Of a DNA stretch of 64,000 bases, positions 1-12,200 are shown one piece after another; within the stretch, counting starts at the first letter, position 1; every line of letters begins with the position of its first letter. The stretch spans positions 60,082,501 to 60,146,500 of the forward strand of contig CM027381.1 in NCBI GenBank assembly GCA_015680905.1, given 5' to 3'. This DNA comes from Coptis chinensis. Taxonomy: Eukaryota > Streptophyta > Magnoliopsida > Ranunculales > Ranunculaceae. The notes below the pieces were generated by a model. The model saw only the letters and a program-made list of their open reading frames with translations, ran no database searches and had not been told where the DNA came from. The position numbers were made by a program, and so were the translations under genes.

Positions 1-94
1 GCCGTTCGGCATCGTGGCGGTATTAGCACCCGAGAAAGTGGGATTGGTACAGTGGTGAATGGTATACCCTTCTCTGTTAAAGATATATAACTAA

Positions 95-531
95 GAGCAA
101 GTTCAATGGGGGGCTATATAGGCTGCTAAAGGCAAATATAGCACCCCAACCACAAAAATGTCATTCCAATAGGGCTGCTAAAAGGGTCTTAAATTTGGAA
201 GGAGTCAAAAACCAAGCCAAAATTAAGACATTCACTAGCAGCTGCTTATAATAAGTTCGGGAGATGGATGGCATAGTTTCTGCCGTCCATGTGTTAAATT
301 TCGACGGACGGCAGAAACTGTGTCGTCCGTCCAAAAAAAATTCAACTTAAGTTAAAAAATAATGGACGGACGGCAGAAACTATACCTTCCTTATCATTTA
401 GCACTTCAAAACAAAAAAAACGATTGGATTGTTTTTATGATTTTGGGGTGCCAAATTTGGTTGGGCAATCTAAAAGGCCTATGTGGCACCTTTTATCAGC
501 CCAATTTAGCAGCTCTCCATTGGACTTACTC
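95..531. mobile_element. Tourist-like (PIF/Harbinger) MITE
   Basis: A 437-bp non-coding element with terminal inverted repeats GAGCAAGTTCAATGG at 95-109 and, reverse-complemented, GAGTAAGTCCAATGG at 517-531. It is flanked by the trinucleotide TAA at 92-94 and 532-534. A 3-bp TWA duplication with GAGCA-type ends is the signature of PIF/Harbinger-derived Tourist MITEs. An internal hairpin pairs 272-290 with 362-384, and a GACGGCAGAAACT motif occurs three times between 272 and 384. There is no coding capacity, so mobilisation would need a transposase in trans. The element at 27857-34970 has related ends (GAGCAATTGCAATGCA). Confidence 0.8.
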
Positions 532-675
532 TAAAAAAGACTCACAAAGACACAAACCCATTCCTTATAAGGTGGGTTTGGGTTTTGGTGATGGACGTTG
601 GCGTCTGTGTTGGAATTTTGAGTAGTTGACTCCGAGGTTTCCAAATGTTGGGTGGTGTGTTGTTGGCATTGGTCA

Positions 676-1427
676 TGTTAACACCATTGTCACCAAATTC
701 GGCATTTTTTTGAAATAAAAAACTCATTTAAAACCCAAGATATTGGCAAGGCATCTGGTTCTAGTTTAAAACCCGGGTTTTTCAAAAAAATGTGCTTTAA
801 ACTTAAAAACAGTTTAAAACCCGAGATTTTGAAAATCTCCCATTTAAAACTTTTTTTTTTTTTTAATCTAAAAGAAAACACGAGAAGAAAAAAGGGTTTT
901 GGAGTTTACCTTTTTGAAGAGTGGGATAACGATTGACTTATTGAGACAGTTCTATTTTGCTTTGGACTATTAATAATTGGAAATTTTAAAGTTATTAACT
1001 TATTTGTAGTACTTGATTATGCCATTATGGTTGGTAATTAGTAGTATCTTATTTAGAGTCGTGTTTTGGTACTAAATCTAAAACTTCTAGTATTAGATGA
1101 GTAATTATAATTTGATACTTTCATGTATTTGAATTTTCTTTCATTTGTATTATTATTATTTTTATTTTATGTGCCTATTTTTTTTCTACTCTTATAAAAA
1201 ATCAAACTCCTTATCTATTATATTCTTTATCATCGGTTTTTACTGTTTCTTTTACGTATTATACGTTTTAAACCCGTTTTACCGTTTTAAACCCATTTTT
1301 TATGCCATACATTTTTTTACATTTTTTTTTCCATTTTTTTCCCGATACGTTCCGTTTAAAAAACGAACTAAGTTTTTTTCAAGTACACCGTTTTAAACCC
1401 GTACCGCACTTGGTGACAATGGTTAAC
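676..1427. repeat. Inverted-repeat-bounded AT-rich segment, possible MITE
   Basis: A roughly 25-bp arm at 676-702 (GTTAACACCATTGTCACC followed by AAATTCGG) is repeated in reverse complement at 1404-1427 (CCGCACTTGGTGACAATGG then TTAAC), with a 2-base indel and a few mismatches. The interior is AT-rich and repeats the motif TTTAAACCCG several times (around 760-830 and 1265-1400). I see no convincing target duplication or coding region. It could be a degenerate non-autonomous DNA transposon or a chance fold-back. Confidence 0.4.
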
Positions 1428-2610
1428 ACTGTGATATTCTCTAGAACTAGTCATTTTTACTTTGTGAATTTTTTGCGTCTACATTGGCACTGAAGTTCAT
1501 TACTTCGTGGACTTCTGGTGATACTTCAAATTGGGCTCGAGCTCAGGCAGACATCAGACCTGGGCTGGGGAAGCTCAAAATAGTTAAACCAAGTTTAATT
1601 TACAATCTATATAATAAAGCAGCTTGGTTTTTTATGTTGTTATATCGAGCGGTCAGGGAGAAAGTAGTTTTGGGACGATCCTACGGTAATAAATCAATTT
1701 CATTTAAGTCTAAAGAGTCTTACTTACTATAAAAATACTTATTCTAAACTGAAATAAAAACCATTGCTTTTCCCCTCTTCACGACAAGAAAAAACCCCAT
1801 TTTTTCACGCCCCAAAATAAAAAAGAGGCGCTCCCAAGCTCCAGGTTCAGGTTCAATTAAAAGGTATATATCATATCCTTACTTAATTTCTCCACAAAAA
1901 GTTATACCTATTTGAAAATGATATACTATTGAGTGCTATGATTTTTGTTGGTATGAGTTATCTAAAAGAAATTTTGTAATGATGGTTTGATGTAGTATTG
2001 AAGAGATATTAACGCGACTTGTGGACCTCCCATAACAAGATTGAGGGCGATGAGTCATTTTTCAAGTTGTTTATATGGGTATTTTTTTATCCTTAATTTA
2101 TGGATATATTGCCTATCAGATGCTGACGGTTTCGATCTATTTGTTTATTGTGGTGAAATGTGTGTTATTTTTTGTGTACCATGCAATTACAAAGACTGCT
2201 TAATTAATAGTTAAACTCAGTTCATTATTTGTGATACGTTGTCGGCATTGGCTGTAAATTATCGTTTAAATTAGACATCGTATCTATTTAATTAATATGT
2301 ATAATTCACTTAATTAATACGTACAATTCACTTAATTATTGACAGTCTATCCTAAAGATTCTCAACAAGCTGAGCATTAGTGAGCACAATTTATCTTATC
2401 AATCAGCCAGGTTTTTGTTTCTATTTTTTTTTTTAACCTGCATACAATTTCATTGCTGAATGACACTTGATACTTATATAAGCTTCAACCATGCATACTG
2501 ATGGTGTTACCAGTAATACCCTTGGATCAGTGTTGAATCTCAAGTTGAGGTGTGAACTTTTGTCAATTTGAAGCTTTTTGATTAACACGAAAAATTCTTA
2601 CATTTGTGAG
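1428..2610. other. No gene recognised
   Basis: AT-rich sequence with no supported coding region. The stretch 1740-1860 contains pyrimidine-rich, leader-like sequence that could be the 5' end of the coiled-coil gene remnant that follows, but no first exon can be assigned. Short direct repeats of a TTAATTAATACGTA-like motif occur around 2285-2335. Confidence 0.5.
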
Positions 2611-3231
2611 GTTGGAGAAGGTTGTTGATGAGAAGGCTGGTAGTATTTCATCTTTGCAAGGAGAGATTGACTTGATTCAGGTCAACGTTTTAGTGTGATA
2701 TTAAATATTGTTTATTTAATCATTACTTAGTTATAAATGTAGCATTTTTACACTGTAGAGTGTTATTGTTCAATAGGTATAAATATCGTGCACCTTTAAT
2801 TTTATGCCCGACTTTTGGAGAATCAATTCAATCTATACTAGATTGATAGTTGGCTTATATTTATTGTGTAAGCATTTTTGTTATGATTGCCGTTGTTTTG
2901 GGCATTTGACGTATCACATGGAATTCATCTCTTTGTAATAATGGTTTCGAAGAAGTTATCAGGGTCTGAGATGTTGGACCAAACAGTTTGGGGTTGTTTA
3001 TGTAGGTTGATGAATATATTTTAGTAGTTTTAGCACAATATTTCTCCCCAAATTTTTAGGAAGTCTTTCAACAATCTTTCAAAGTTAGTCGAAATATAAT
3101 AAGTAATTTGAATTTTGTATTAACACTATTGATTTGTCTATTTATGCAGAAGAAAGGCTCAGTAGCTACTGAGGAGCATGTCGGAAAAGGCACATGCATG
3201 CACAATTGAACTTGAAAAGCAAGTTAGTTAA
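2611..3231 (+). pseudogene. Remnant of a plant coiled-coil protein gene (two exons)
   Basis: Two exon-like blocks in phase. The first, 2611-2680, reads LEKVVDEKAGSISSLQ and continues to EIDLIQ, ending at a CAG|GT donor. The second, starting at 3150 after a TTTATGCAG acceptor, reads KKGSVATEEHVGK followed, after one extra base, by IELEKQV. This pattern (DEKxxxISSLQxEI, KKG, EEQVGKAHARA, ELEKQV) is what I recall from an uncharacterised family of secreted or membrane coiled-coil proteins in plants. The frameshift in the second block (near 3193) and the missing flanking exons make this a decayed copy or an isolated fragment. No start codon or downstream exon was found before element A. Confidence 0.45.
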
Positions 3232-4426
3232 GGATGGAAGAAAACTCCACCCTCTTGAAAACGATTATAAACGTTTAAGTTAGCTAATTATAAATGAGTG
3301 TCTTTCAACCATTTATTTATTTATTTTTGTTGTCTGCTCTACATACCTTAATTGAAAGTCGCAACATTGCTTTGAAATAACTCTCTTTCTCCCCCACTTT
3401 ACTCGAGCAAAAATATATGTACCCACAAAATTAGGAAATAAGAATAAGAATCATTCGTATGGTAAAACTTTCCAAAAAACAAACAGACTACTAACCATCG
3501 AGAAAAAACAGTTCGTTCAACCCCTTTTTTAACTTTTCTTCACTGGCAAAAAGTTTTTCTTCACAACCCAAAAAAAATCCCAATAAAGCAAGTTCGACTC
3601 TCTTTAGTGGTTTCTACAAGTATTCCAAAAGCACTCCAAGTTCCACCCTTCAGTGGGTTTCTTCAATAGTGGCAATAGAAGGTGTTTTCATCCAATTCTT
3701 ATATGAGTCTTTAATTCTTTGTTTGATTGTCACCTTATTGCCTTATTCTTAGCAATTCACTAATGCTACCCTGTTGACTTATACCGACTGGCGACTACAG
3801 TCCACCATATTCCATGAGAAAGCTAGCTAGAGTATTTTTTTTATTATTATTTTTTATTTTTTTGTTTCGATCAACTTTACAATCTAGAATGGAGCCTCTA
3901 AATGAGTGTATGACTGAACTTTTCATAAACTTAAAATAAGTGTTTTGGCAGGTTATTTCATGCAAGGAATGCACTCAATTTTTAATACTTTGCATGACTT
4001 TGAGATAATGTAGTTCAAAATTAAAGGTTATTAGTTCAATAGTACCATGTATTTACGTTGTGGAATATCCAAGCTAGGAACCCCAATTCATCTAAACATT
4101 CCTATTGTACATTAGAAACCAAGGTATTTGTGTTGGATGCTCACAAATTTTTTTATCAAAGGTGTATGCATTGGAAAGTTAATGAGTATGCATGATCAGT
4201 GAAGACTAAGCACTACTGTTTTTGTGGGTTACCATTTGAACATTGATTAATTTTGGCCGTTATTTAATTGGTTATGCGATGATGCAGGGAATCAAATGAA
4301 TATGAAATGAAGCCTCTCTGTTTTTCAACTTCAAAATTACGAATGAAAAGCATTGATCAACAGAGAAAACTATCCATACTTGCCTTTAATCTGCTATGCT
4401 TATTAGTCCGATCTGCATATGGTTTC
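3232..4426. other. No gene recognised
   Basis: AT-rich non-coding sequence with T-rich runs (3837-3862) and no inverted-repeat boundaries or coding motifs that I could support. It may contain introns of the decayed coiled-coil gene. It ends at the ATGTG target-site copy of element A (4427-4431). Confidence 0.5.
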
Positions 4427-4431
4427 ATGTG

Positions 4432-5798
4432 TGATAAGAGCCCAAAACTGTAGTTTTAACCCCTTAATAATCATACTGTTAGACCAATTATGTGAATAAT
4501 AAGTAAGAGTTAACACCGACACGCGTTTTTATGCATTTCAGGCTTCAAAGTCCATTATGTGCGTAAATGTACCACTTTAGCGAGATATGGAGCAAAAGTC
4601 ACAGAACTTCCGAAAAGCCGTATCTTTGGACTCGGACCTCAGAATTGGGCATACCTTATGTCAAAACGACCGGCTCGGAAAGAGCTTTGTAATGGTCCAA
4701 GCCTTGACCCAATCAGAGGAGCAGAAGTGGACGAAAAGTCTGTGGAAGTCAACTGCAGCTGAAGAGGCCTTTTTGGGAGTGAAAGAATTGGGTTTTGGGC
4801 CTGATTCTCTGGCCCAACCCATGGCTCCAAGCCCATGCACGAATTTTGGATCTGAATGTATAAGAACAAAAGCTTAGTTCATTGTTAATGGTAGATAGTT
4901 AGGTTAGAAAATAAATTAGATTAGTTAGCCTCCATTAAACCTTAATTCTAGATCTAGTTTTCATTAGATTAATTAAGTTTAATTTCATTTCAATTCTTGT
5001 TTTAGATTAAACTCTCAAATTATTGTTCTTGATTGATTAGATAATAAAAATAGTTATTTTGACAATTTCGATTTATAGATCTAAATTCCATTATTGTTTG
5101 TTATCATTTCATAGTTATTAATTAGATTTCGATTATTGTTTAGTGAAATCGCATAAAGTTAGAATCTTTTCATTATGTTTAGTTTATATTCAATGGGAAA
5201 TGTTAGTTTAATGAATCAAGGCTAAAACCTCCATTAGAGGGGTTGATGAAGCCTTGATGAAAACTTAGTTGTTAGTGTAGAATTGTTTGTAGATTCTATT
5301 CCACTCTAGAAAGTCGTGTTTCGCCATGAGAATGGGTGGACGACTTCACATGCTAGTTAGTACTCGGTAGAAATGCCATGAACACTAGGGATTAGAACTC
5401 AATTTCTTGCCGTGAAGAACGGAGAATCGAGATACAAGAATCTATACTAGGTTATTAAGTTGGATTCGAGGTGGATTCAATTCCCTCTAATCCTTTATCT
5501 AGATTCAAAAACAAGCATATTCCCATAGTATTCGTAGTTAAATTCAACGTAGACTCATTTTAGTTTCATCGTAGTATAACACCCTTCATAAAGCTCTCAT
5601 TGACTTAAGAGCGACTAGTTAGACTTAGAAAACAATCCGTGCTAGGGAACTAGGAGTGGAACGAACTTCGTACTCCATTTAGTGCAATTCGCATTGAGAG
5701 TAAGCTTTGATAATAGACATAAAAGTATTAAGTTTAGTTTACTTACGTTTGGATTCATCGTTCATTTCGTAGGTAAACTATTCATTTTACATTTATCA
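4432..5798 (+). repeat. 5' LTR of element A
   Basis: 1367 bp, from TGATAAGAGCCC to ACATTTATCA. It is nearly identical to the 3' LTR at 12665-14039 (1375 bp). The differences I could see are almost all insertions or deletions of one or two bases, concentrated in the first 400 bp. It should contain the promoter and the R region, but I could not place a TATA box or polyadenylation site with confidence. Confidence 0.92.
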
Positions 5799-5800
5799 AA

Positions 5801-5813
5801 TGGCGCCGCTGCC
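5801..5813 (+). other. Primer-binding site of element A (tRNA-Asp type)
   Basis: TGGCGCCGCTGCC lies two bases after the LTR end (TTATCA, AA). It differs at one position from the TGGCGCCGTTGCC site that I recall as the tRNA-Asp-type PBS used by Athila-group elements. Confidence 0.8.
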
Positions 5814-6355
5814 ATCTTAGTTGCACTTTAGCATTGTTTTCTTTGTAGAAGTAGTCATTTTTAAGTCCCATTAAACCCACCCACCCTTGTTTGATTCATA
5901 TTGGTGGTTGCCGCGAAAAGTTTTGGAAAAATTCGAGAAAAGCGATCGAAGGCCGCTTCTTCAAAGAGAGCGACCCGCTATCTTAATGGACTTTCGTTAT
6001 ATACCGTTTTGCAAAAGAGAGCGACCACGCGCTAAGTTACTGGAACTCGAATTTAATCGAATCGCTAAGATAAGAATTCGCTTCTTACCGCAAATTTAGC
6101 TGAAATTTCGGATTTGTGTTTGATTCGAACTTCGAAGTTGTCAAGTTTTTCAGTGTTCTAATCTCTTATTTACACCGAACACGCGTAAAACAAGACGCTT
6201 ATTCAAACGGCAAAGCAAGGAGGCATTCAGTATTCCTTCTTCCACTCGCGATCTTCGTCGAGGAGTTTTAATTCTAGTATAATGCATGGGCTTGTTTTTC
6301 GAGAAATAAATACAACACTTCTATCTAGAATTTCACACACTACACACCCGATATT
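5814..6355 (+). other. 5' leader of element A
   Basis: Untranslated leader between the PBS and the gag start. It contains repeated GC-rich motifs of the form AGAGCGACC (around 5969 and 6020) and AAGCGATCGAAGG (5941). Related GAGCGAC motifs recur far downstream at 10390-10560, in the 3' non-coding part of the same element. An ORF of 70 codons at 5887-6099 has no recognisable domain. Confidence 0.6.
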
Positions 6356-7664
6356 ATGGGAAAGAAAGAGAGACTCCTCTCTCTCGACTTTTATAAAGCT
6401 TTGAGCGATAGCCCTAAATCTTGCATCGTTCTAGCAGGTAATCTAACGGGGATTTCGAATTCCCCAAACATATTTAATTGTTACCCGCTTTCCATGGTCT
6501 AGACCATGAAAACCTTACCAACACACGCGTGGGATTGAACAAGTCCTTACAACATTCCATCATCCTACCGTTGGTACGGAACATTAAACCGAGGGTATTT
6601 CCTTCACCTTACCTTTGATAAGGCGGCGCCTTGGTTAACGCCCAAGCCTAATTTCGCGGGACTCGTGGGCCAAACTTGTTCAAATTGTTTATGGAACATT
6701 TTACCCACCCCTAAAGACGGATGAGATGCTTTCCAAGATTCATTTTTTCCCACAAAATCCTCATGAATCATTTTTCGAGGCTTGGAATCGCTTTCACCGA
6801 CCGCTTATAGAGTGTCCACACCATAACTTAGCTAAAGACACGTTAGTTCGCGGCCTTTTTCAAAGGACTTCTACACCACCATAAAGAAGTCCTTGACATA
6901 ATGAATGGGGTAGTTTCCTAAGTAAAGGAGCCAATGAGGCTTACAAATTTTGGAAGATCAAACTAAGTTAAATAATAATGGGGGGGTAGTGACGATTACT
7001 CCCGCCCGCTAGTTCTTCTTCCACGCTTAAGGCTACCAAGATGTTTGAGGTTAAACCAGATCCCGAGCTTAAAATTTAATCAATCCTCACAAAAAGGTAG
7101 AGGCTATTTTCAGGCAACAAAAGCCTATCCCCGCCATGAATGTAAATTCAAATCCATGTAGTTTTCATTGAGTCCCCGAAAGCATCCCGGATTCCAATCG
7201 GCCCCTATAGCCTATGAACATTCTTGTTCTATTAATAGTGAACCTAACGCCTCTTGGAGAGACAAAATCCCAACTTCGGTTGGAGAAATAACCAACAAGT
7301 CACACCTCCGTGGTACAATAATCAATATGTTAGGCCAACACACGCTTATAACCAAGCTCCTCCAGACAAGGGCGGTGGTCGTGGTAATTATAATAATTAT
7401 AACAACCAAGCACAACCTCGACAAGGTCAAGCACAAGGTCAATATAGTTATAATAATTATAATGCTAATAGAGGTATCGCTTCGGTAAATAATAACTATC
7501 TGTCGCCTATAAATAATCAACGCGACATAGTTCCGTCACACCACCCGCGGACTATTACACCCACACAACCGGATCGCCTTGACACCTTCATACAAGTGAG
7601 CCAACAACTTTTCCAAACCATGGCTCAATCTAACCAACACATTCTACAACTGTTAATAATTTAA
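6356..7664 (+). pseudogene. Gag of element A (frameshifted)
   Basis: Start ATG at 6356 opens MGKKERLLSLDFYKALSDSP, which matches the N-terminus of the element B gag (ALSDFYKALNDCPKSCIVLA). Downstream blocks recognisable across several frames include the capsid-region homologue of FHQNPHESF (around 6750-6780) and the C-terminal Asn/Gln-rich nucleocapsid-like segment (7254-7664: GGGRGNYNNYNNQAQPRQ). The Cys-His knuckle clear in B and E (CxxCxxxxxHxxxxC) is degraded here around 7157. Gag would form the virus-like particle. At least five frame changes are needed to follow it, nearly all single-base, so it is either dead or affected by sequence errors. Confidence 0.75.
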
Positions 7665-8045
7665 ACCAACAGTTAGCCCAAGAGAAAGCCCAAACCAAAA
7701 GGCGTGTTTCCGTGCCAAGCGATACCCAACCCTAGAACAAAGAAAACACAGCCTTTGAGGTAAACGGTAATACTAGTAATGGAAACTACAAACGAGGTGA
7801 AGCTAAATGCCATCACCACTCTCCGTTCGGAAGAGTGGTTGATAACAAAGTAACTATGCCTATAGTTACCCCATCAAGATTCCTACAACGGGATATCGAA
7901 CTAGATACCAAATAGAAACTCAAGAGCCTACAACCGTAGAGGTACCGCTTAAACCACAACCTAAGAAACAAAAGCCAAGGTTAAACATCCTGTTGATCCA
8001 TATGCTAATTATAGAGAGAAAACACCGTTTCCCCAAAAATTAGCC

Positions 8046-8791
8046 ATGTTAACTAGGGATACAAATTATGAGGAGATTAGGAACGTTTTCAAAAATCTAA
8101 CTATAAACCTTCCCTTTCTCGAAGCTATTAAAAAGCTACCACACCATGCTAAGTTTCTTAAGGAGTTGTGTACTACTAGGCGTAAGACCAATATACCAAA
8201 AGACGCCTTTTTAACAGAACAATTCCCAACGCTATCTGAAAATAATGGAATTGTTAAGTACAAGGACCCTGGTCGTCCTACTGTACAATGCACCTTAGGA
8301 GATTCTCACACGACGACCGCTTACATAGAGACACGGGGGCTAGTGTTAACTTACTCCCGTTTTATTTGTATAAACAAATAGGTCTAGAGGAGATGCAACC
8401 TACTAAAATGACATTGCAATTAGCTGATCGGTCTATTAAGTATCCTAAGGGTGTAGTGGAAAACGTGCTTGTTAAGGTTCAGGATTTCTACTATCCTGCT
8501 GATTTTGTTATCCTCGATACAGAAGTCGCTAATGACTCTGTACCGATCATATTAGGACGTCCCTTCTTGGCTACTGCCAACGCGCTTATAAACTGCCGCG
8601 ATGGTTCGATGTCCTTGTCCTTTGGCCATCTTTCTGTTGAGGTAAATGTTTTCAAAACTAGGACACAGTATCCTGATTCATCTACAAATGGAGAGGTTAG
8701 CATGATCGAGAGCTTAGCTCAAGATTACTTCAAAAACATGTTTCCAGAGAAACAGATTAACAAATTCCTTTCCTTCGAAATTCGACTTTAA
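8046..8791 (+). pseudogene. Retropepsin-like protease of element A
   Basis: The first block (8046-8330) carries the conserved pre-protease segment FKNLTINLPFLEAIKKLP. The second block (8288-8791) carries the aspartic protease active site DTGASVNLLP, then TLQLADRSIKYPKGVVENVL and the second conserved motif IILGRPFLATANALI. The blocks are separated by a 1-base frameshift near 8330. The enzyme would mature Gag inside the particle. The canonical DTGA triad is intact, unlike the DLGAS variant in B, C and E. There is no RT domain after it. Confidence 0.8.
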
Positions 8792-8904
8792 CAATGACTC
8801 GGTAGTAGACTAAATAGAAGAAGAATTCCTCAAGAACTCTTTGCACCGCTTTTTACCACTTCATGAAGTCCCCCCTTGCCAACAACCATACATCCTTTGA
8901 TGCT

Positions 8905-9238
8905 ATGACGGAAGATGAATTTTTCAATCTCTATCCCAAAGTTGATCCTTTTGACCCAACTATTGAGGAATGTCTTGCACATATCAAGATTTCTCGATGA
9001 TATGGACTTGAGAGCTCTAGCTGAGAATCATTCACCTTCCCTCACCAATATCCCCCACCTCCACCTTTTCAAAGGAACCTCGAGTTTGCACTCGATCCTT
9101 TAGTTTTCTCCCTGTGCTTCATGATTTTTAAATCCACCTATTAAACAAATACTTCCCAAGGATAAACCACTAGACACCTTCATTTTTAGACTTGAGACAG
9201 GTCCCTAACTACACCATGAATGAGTTTTTGTGCTAAAC
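8905..9238 (+). pseudogene. Conserved post-protease segment X of element A
   Basis: A coding-like segment beginning TEDEFFNLYPKVDPFDPTIE, continuing after a 1-base shift as DDMDLRALAENHSPSLTNIP and ending near LDTFIF, TMN and CAKPT. It aligns block by block with 48948-49307 in element C (EFLNLYPTDSSDPPIEEYLA, NIPHLPLF, PKDKPLDTFIF, CAKPTF). It occupies the place where RT, RNase H and integrase sit in elements B and E. I do not recognise the domain. Preservation of the amino-acid blocks in two diverged elements suggests it was translated, probably as a C-terminal extension of Gag-Pro. Confidence 0.55.
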
Positions 9239-9239
9239 C

Positions 9240-12200
9240 CACATCCTCATTTTTTCCATGCTTTCCCTTTAAAACTTATCCCAATCCACCATATCTTCCA
9301 CAACCATTCACTTTTCCACACTTATTCACTAGGACACCCTCTCATTCAAAGATGAAACATAAGGTGCCTACTCGGTTATGTTATAGGTCTATCCGACTTC
9401 GCTTTCATTCCACTAGGGTGCGTCAGAGGGAAATCTTGGTGCTTGATTGTGTTTGGATATGTTTTCTTTGATATTTATTTATGGAACGATCCACAACTAT
9501 TTCGGTTGTTGATATATGATAAACTACATATTCATACATATGTTTAGATAAAGTCTCGAGTATCTGACTATAAACGACTCAATTCTTGTGTTTGGTGCAT
9601 TTCCTTTCATTTCCTTATATTGGTGAATGCACCATTCAGGTAACCGGACCCTCCCTATGGAGTGTGTGGCTGTAAGTACCGGATCCTAAGTCCACGTTTC
9701 ACATAATTCACGTTTTCCACTCTTGCATGTTTTCTCGGTTTTGAGTCATGTTTTCTATGGTGTGAATTATGTCTTTATCGCTTATTGTTTTTCCTTTATA
9801 TTAAACCTAATTCATAAAAAGTAAAAAAGTTTAAAGCTATAAAAATAGTAATCTAGCAAGTCTCGAATCTGACTTTAAAAGACCCGTTTTAAAACAAATT
9901 TTTTTACAAAACCCGTTTTCAAAAATTTGTTTGGGGTGGGGTGTTTGGTTTTTCCATTCTTGATCACTTAAATTCCTATTCTTACCCCACCTCGCTCCCT
10001 TGAAGAGTAGCTAGATTTCTACTTGTTTGTTGTTTTGATGTTGTCTTTTATTATTTTTAGTAGATAGGATGTTACGTTGTTAAATTCCGTAGTTAATTTT
10101 GACTTTTGTAGTGAAATGTTGTTTGAATGACAATATGAATATAATGTCGCTATTTTCATTGTGCGGATTAGTTAATGTTGATCCCACCTTCCCAAACTGT
10201 TTGGGGTGGTGTTATCTATTCCAAAGATGATTTTATATAAACTTCATTCATTCTACACTCACAACCTACACTACACCTAACTTCCATCACTCACCTTTCA
10301 CTCCCACGTTTTCGCCTCAATTTTCAATTTTCAAGAACTCCGAAAGACTTCTTTTCTAAAGGAAGAAGTCAAGGCTCAGATATTTTTGTTCTGAATTTTT
10401 GCTCGAAGGCCACGCTTCAAGCCTGAGCCGATCTCGCCCTCATCTATGGACCTAGAGGCCGCCAGCATACCATGTTGAGCGACCAGCTTAAAACACCGGA
10501 ATTTAAAATTTCAAGAGCGACTCGGCGCTTTATATGGAGCGCCGCCGCCTCTGACTTCCGTGGACCAGAAAAATTCCAGTTTTTCTACGGGTAGTTTCAG
10601 ATCATTCATAGCTATTCCAGAGCGTAATTTTGAGATGACATCTCCTATAATAATACCGAACAGTCTTTCAAAGATTTGTTCCAAAGCACTACTTATGATG
10701 CTTTGGTTTCATGAGGTGATCACACACGTAGGCTAGGAACCGCTTATGGGTCTTGCTAGAAATTGTTCTTGGACTTGCCATGCCCGCTGAAATACAAGAC
10801 CCATGATGCTATTGGGTAGATAATATGCATGTCCGGGAGTGGAGGTAAGTTTTAGTTTCTGTTAGTGTCTGCTTATGTCCCAAGCAATTTAATTCTGTTA
10901 ACCCCATAATGGGTGGAACTCTTATAGAGTTGCGTCAATTTTTATTTCCTATATTAGTACGTTCTAACCTTGTTTTGCAGATGTTTCTGAATTTCACGCG
11001 TTTCCATGGTATTTTTCTACCCTCTTTATTTAAATGCTTTGAGGACAAAGCATGCTTTTTGTTGGGGGCATAGAAACACGTGTAATTAAGACATCTGCTA
11101 GGATATAAATATATAATATGCATTTGTTTTCTAGTTAAAAATTTCAAAAATTTAAAAATATAAATAAATAAGTTATGCTATACACTTAGGAATATTGGTA
11201 TTGTTCTTTCTCCATGCTTTTAACAATCTAGAAGTCTCACATATTTTGCATCGTAATAATTGTTAGAAACTTAGGTTAATACGTAGGTAATAATCTTTGC
11301 ATCTATCTATAAATATATTACATGAGTATCTATGATTGTTAGCAAGAAGTTTCTCAAAATCTAGGCTAGAGTACTTATTCTACAAATCCCCGTGGAGAAT
11401 ATAGCCTAAAGCCTTATATGAGCTTTAAACATTTGAGAAATGACACAAGGGGAGAAGTAAAATCGGATAGAGAAATCACACGCCCACTTGCTTGATCACT
11501 AAACCATATCCTAAGTGAGAATTTAGGCCGCTCTTTGGATCGATATAGCCAGTAAATTCAAACCTATGAATTATTTTCCGCTAGTCGCCACTCGAGCCTC
11601 TTCTTTAGCCTTCCATACACCACAATTCCTTTACCCTGTTACAAAACAAAAAACAAAAAAAAAAAAAAAAAAAAAGAGAATAAATCAACCTACCCAATTT
11701 AGAATAAGTCCGAGAATAGAATGAGTGAAGAAAGAAGAAGAGAAAACCCGTGGTAAACAAAAAAATTGTTAGTTGCTTTAAAAATAAAGAAAAGAAGTTT
11801 CCATCCAAAGAAAAGAAAAATAGAAATAAAATAAAAACCAAAAAAAATAGAATAAAAAGGAGTCAAAAAGCCAAAGAAAAAAAAAAAAAAAATAATGGCT
11901 AAGGATGGAAACAAAGTGTAGAAGCAAAAAGAAAATAACAAGGTTTTCTAAGTTACATAATCTGAAGACTCTATTATCTCAGACTTGTCCTTTTGAATAT
12001 CCATTTCCTTCCTTCTTAAACCATCTCCTAATCCCCCAGAACACCTAATAAAGACCTCTAGCCCAATTAGGAATAGGTTAGTGTGATAGTAAGTGGCAGA
12101 TGTGTTTGATCGACCCCGCTTCCTTGTTGTCATTGAGATTGTAAGGTAAAGTGTGCCCACTCGTATTAATCGGAGTAGCTTAAACTTGAGTGGAAAAATC

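Noticed and set aside
1145-1396. 83-codon ORF rich in Phe and Tyr
   Set aside because: Composition follows from T-rich DNA. There is no domain and no support for a gene.
7212-7520. Minus-strand Ile-rich ORF
   Set aside because: Shadow of the Asn/Tyr-rich nucleocapsid part of the element A gag.
11605-11941. Minus-strand Phe-rich ORFs that look like membrane segments
   Set aside because: They are the complement of the A-rich 3' region of element A, which is also present in element C as non-coding sequence.
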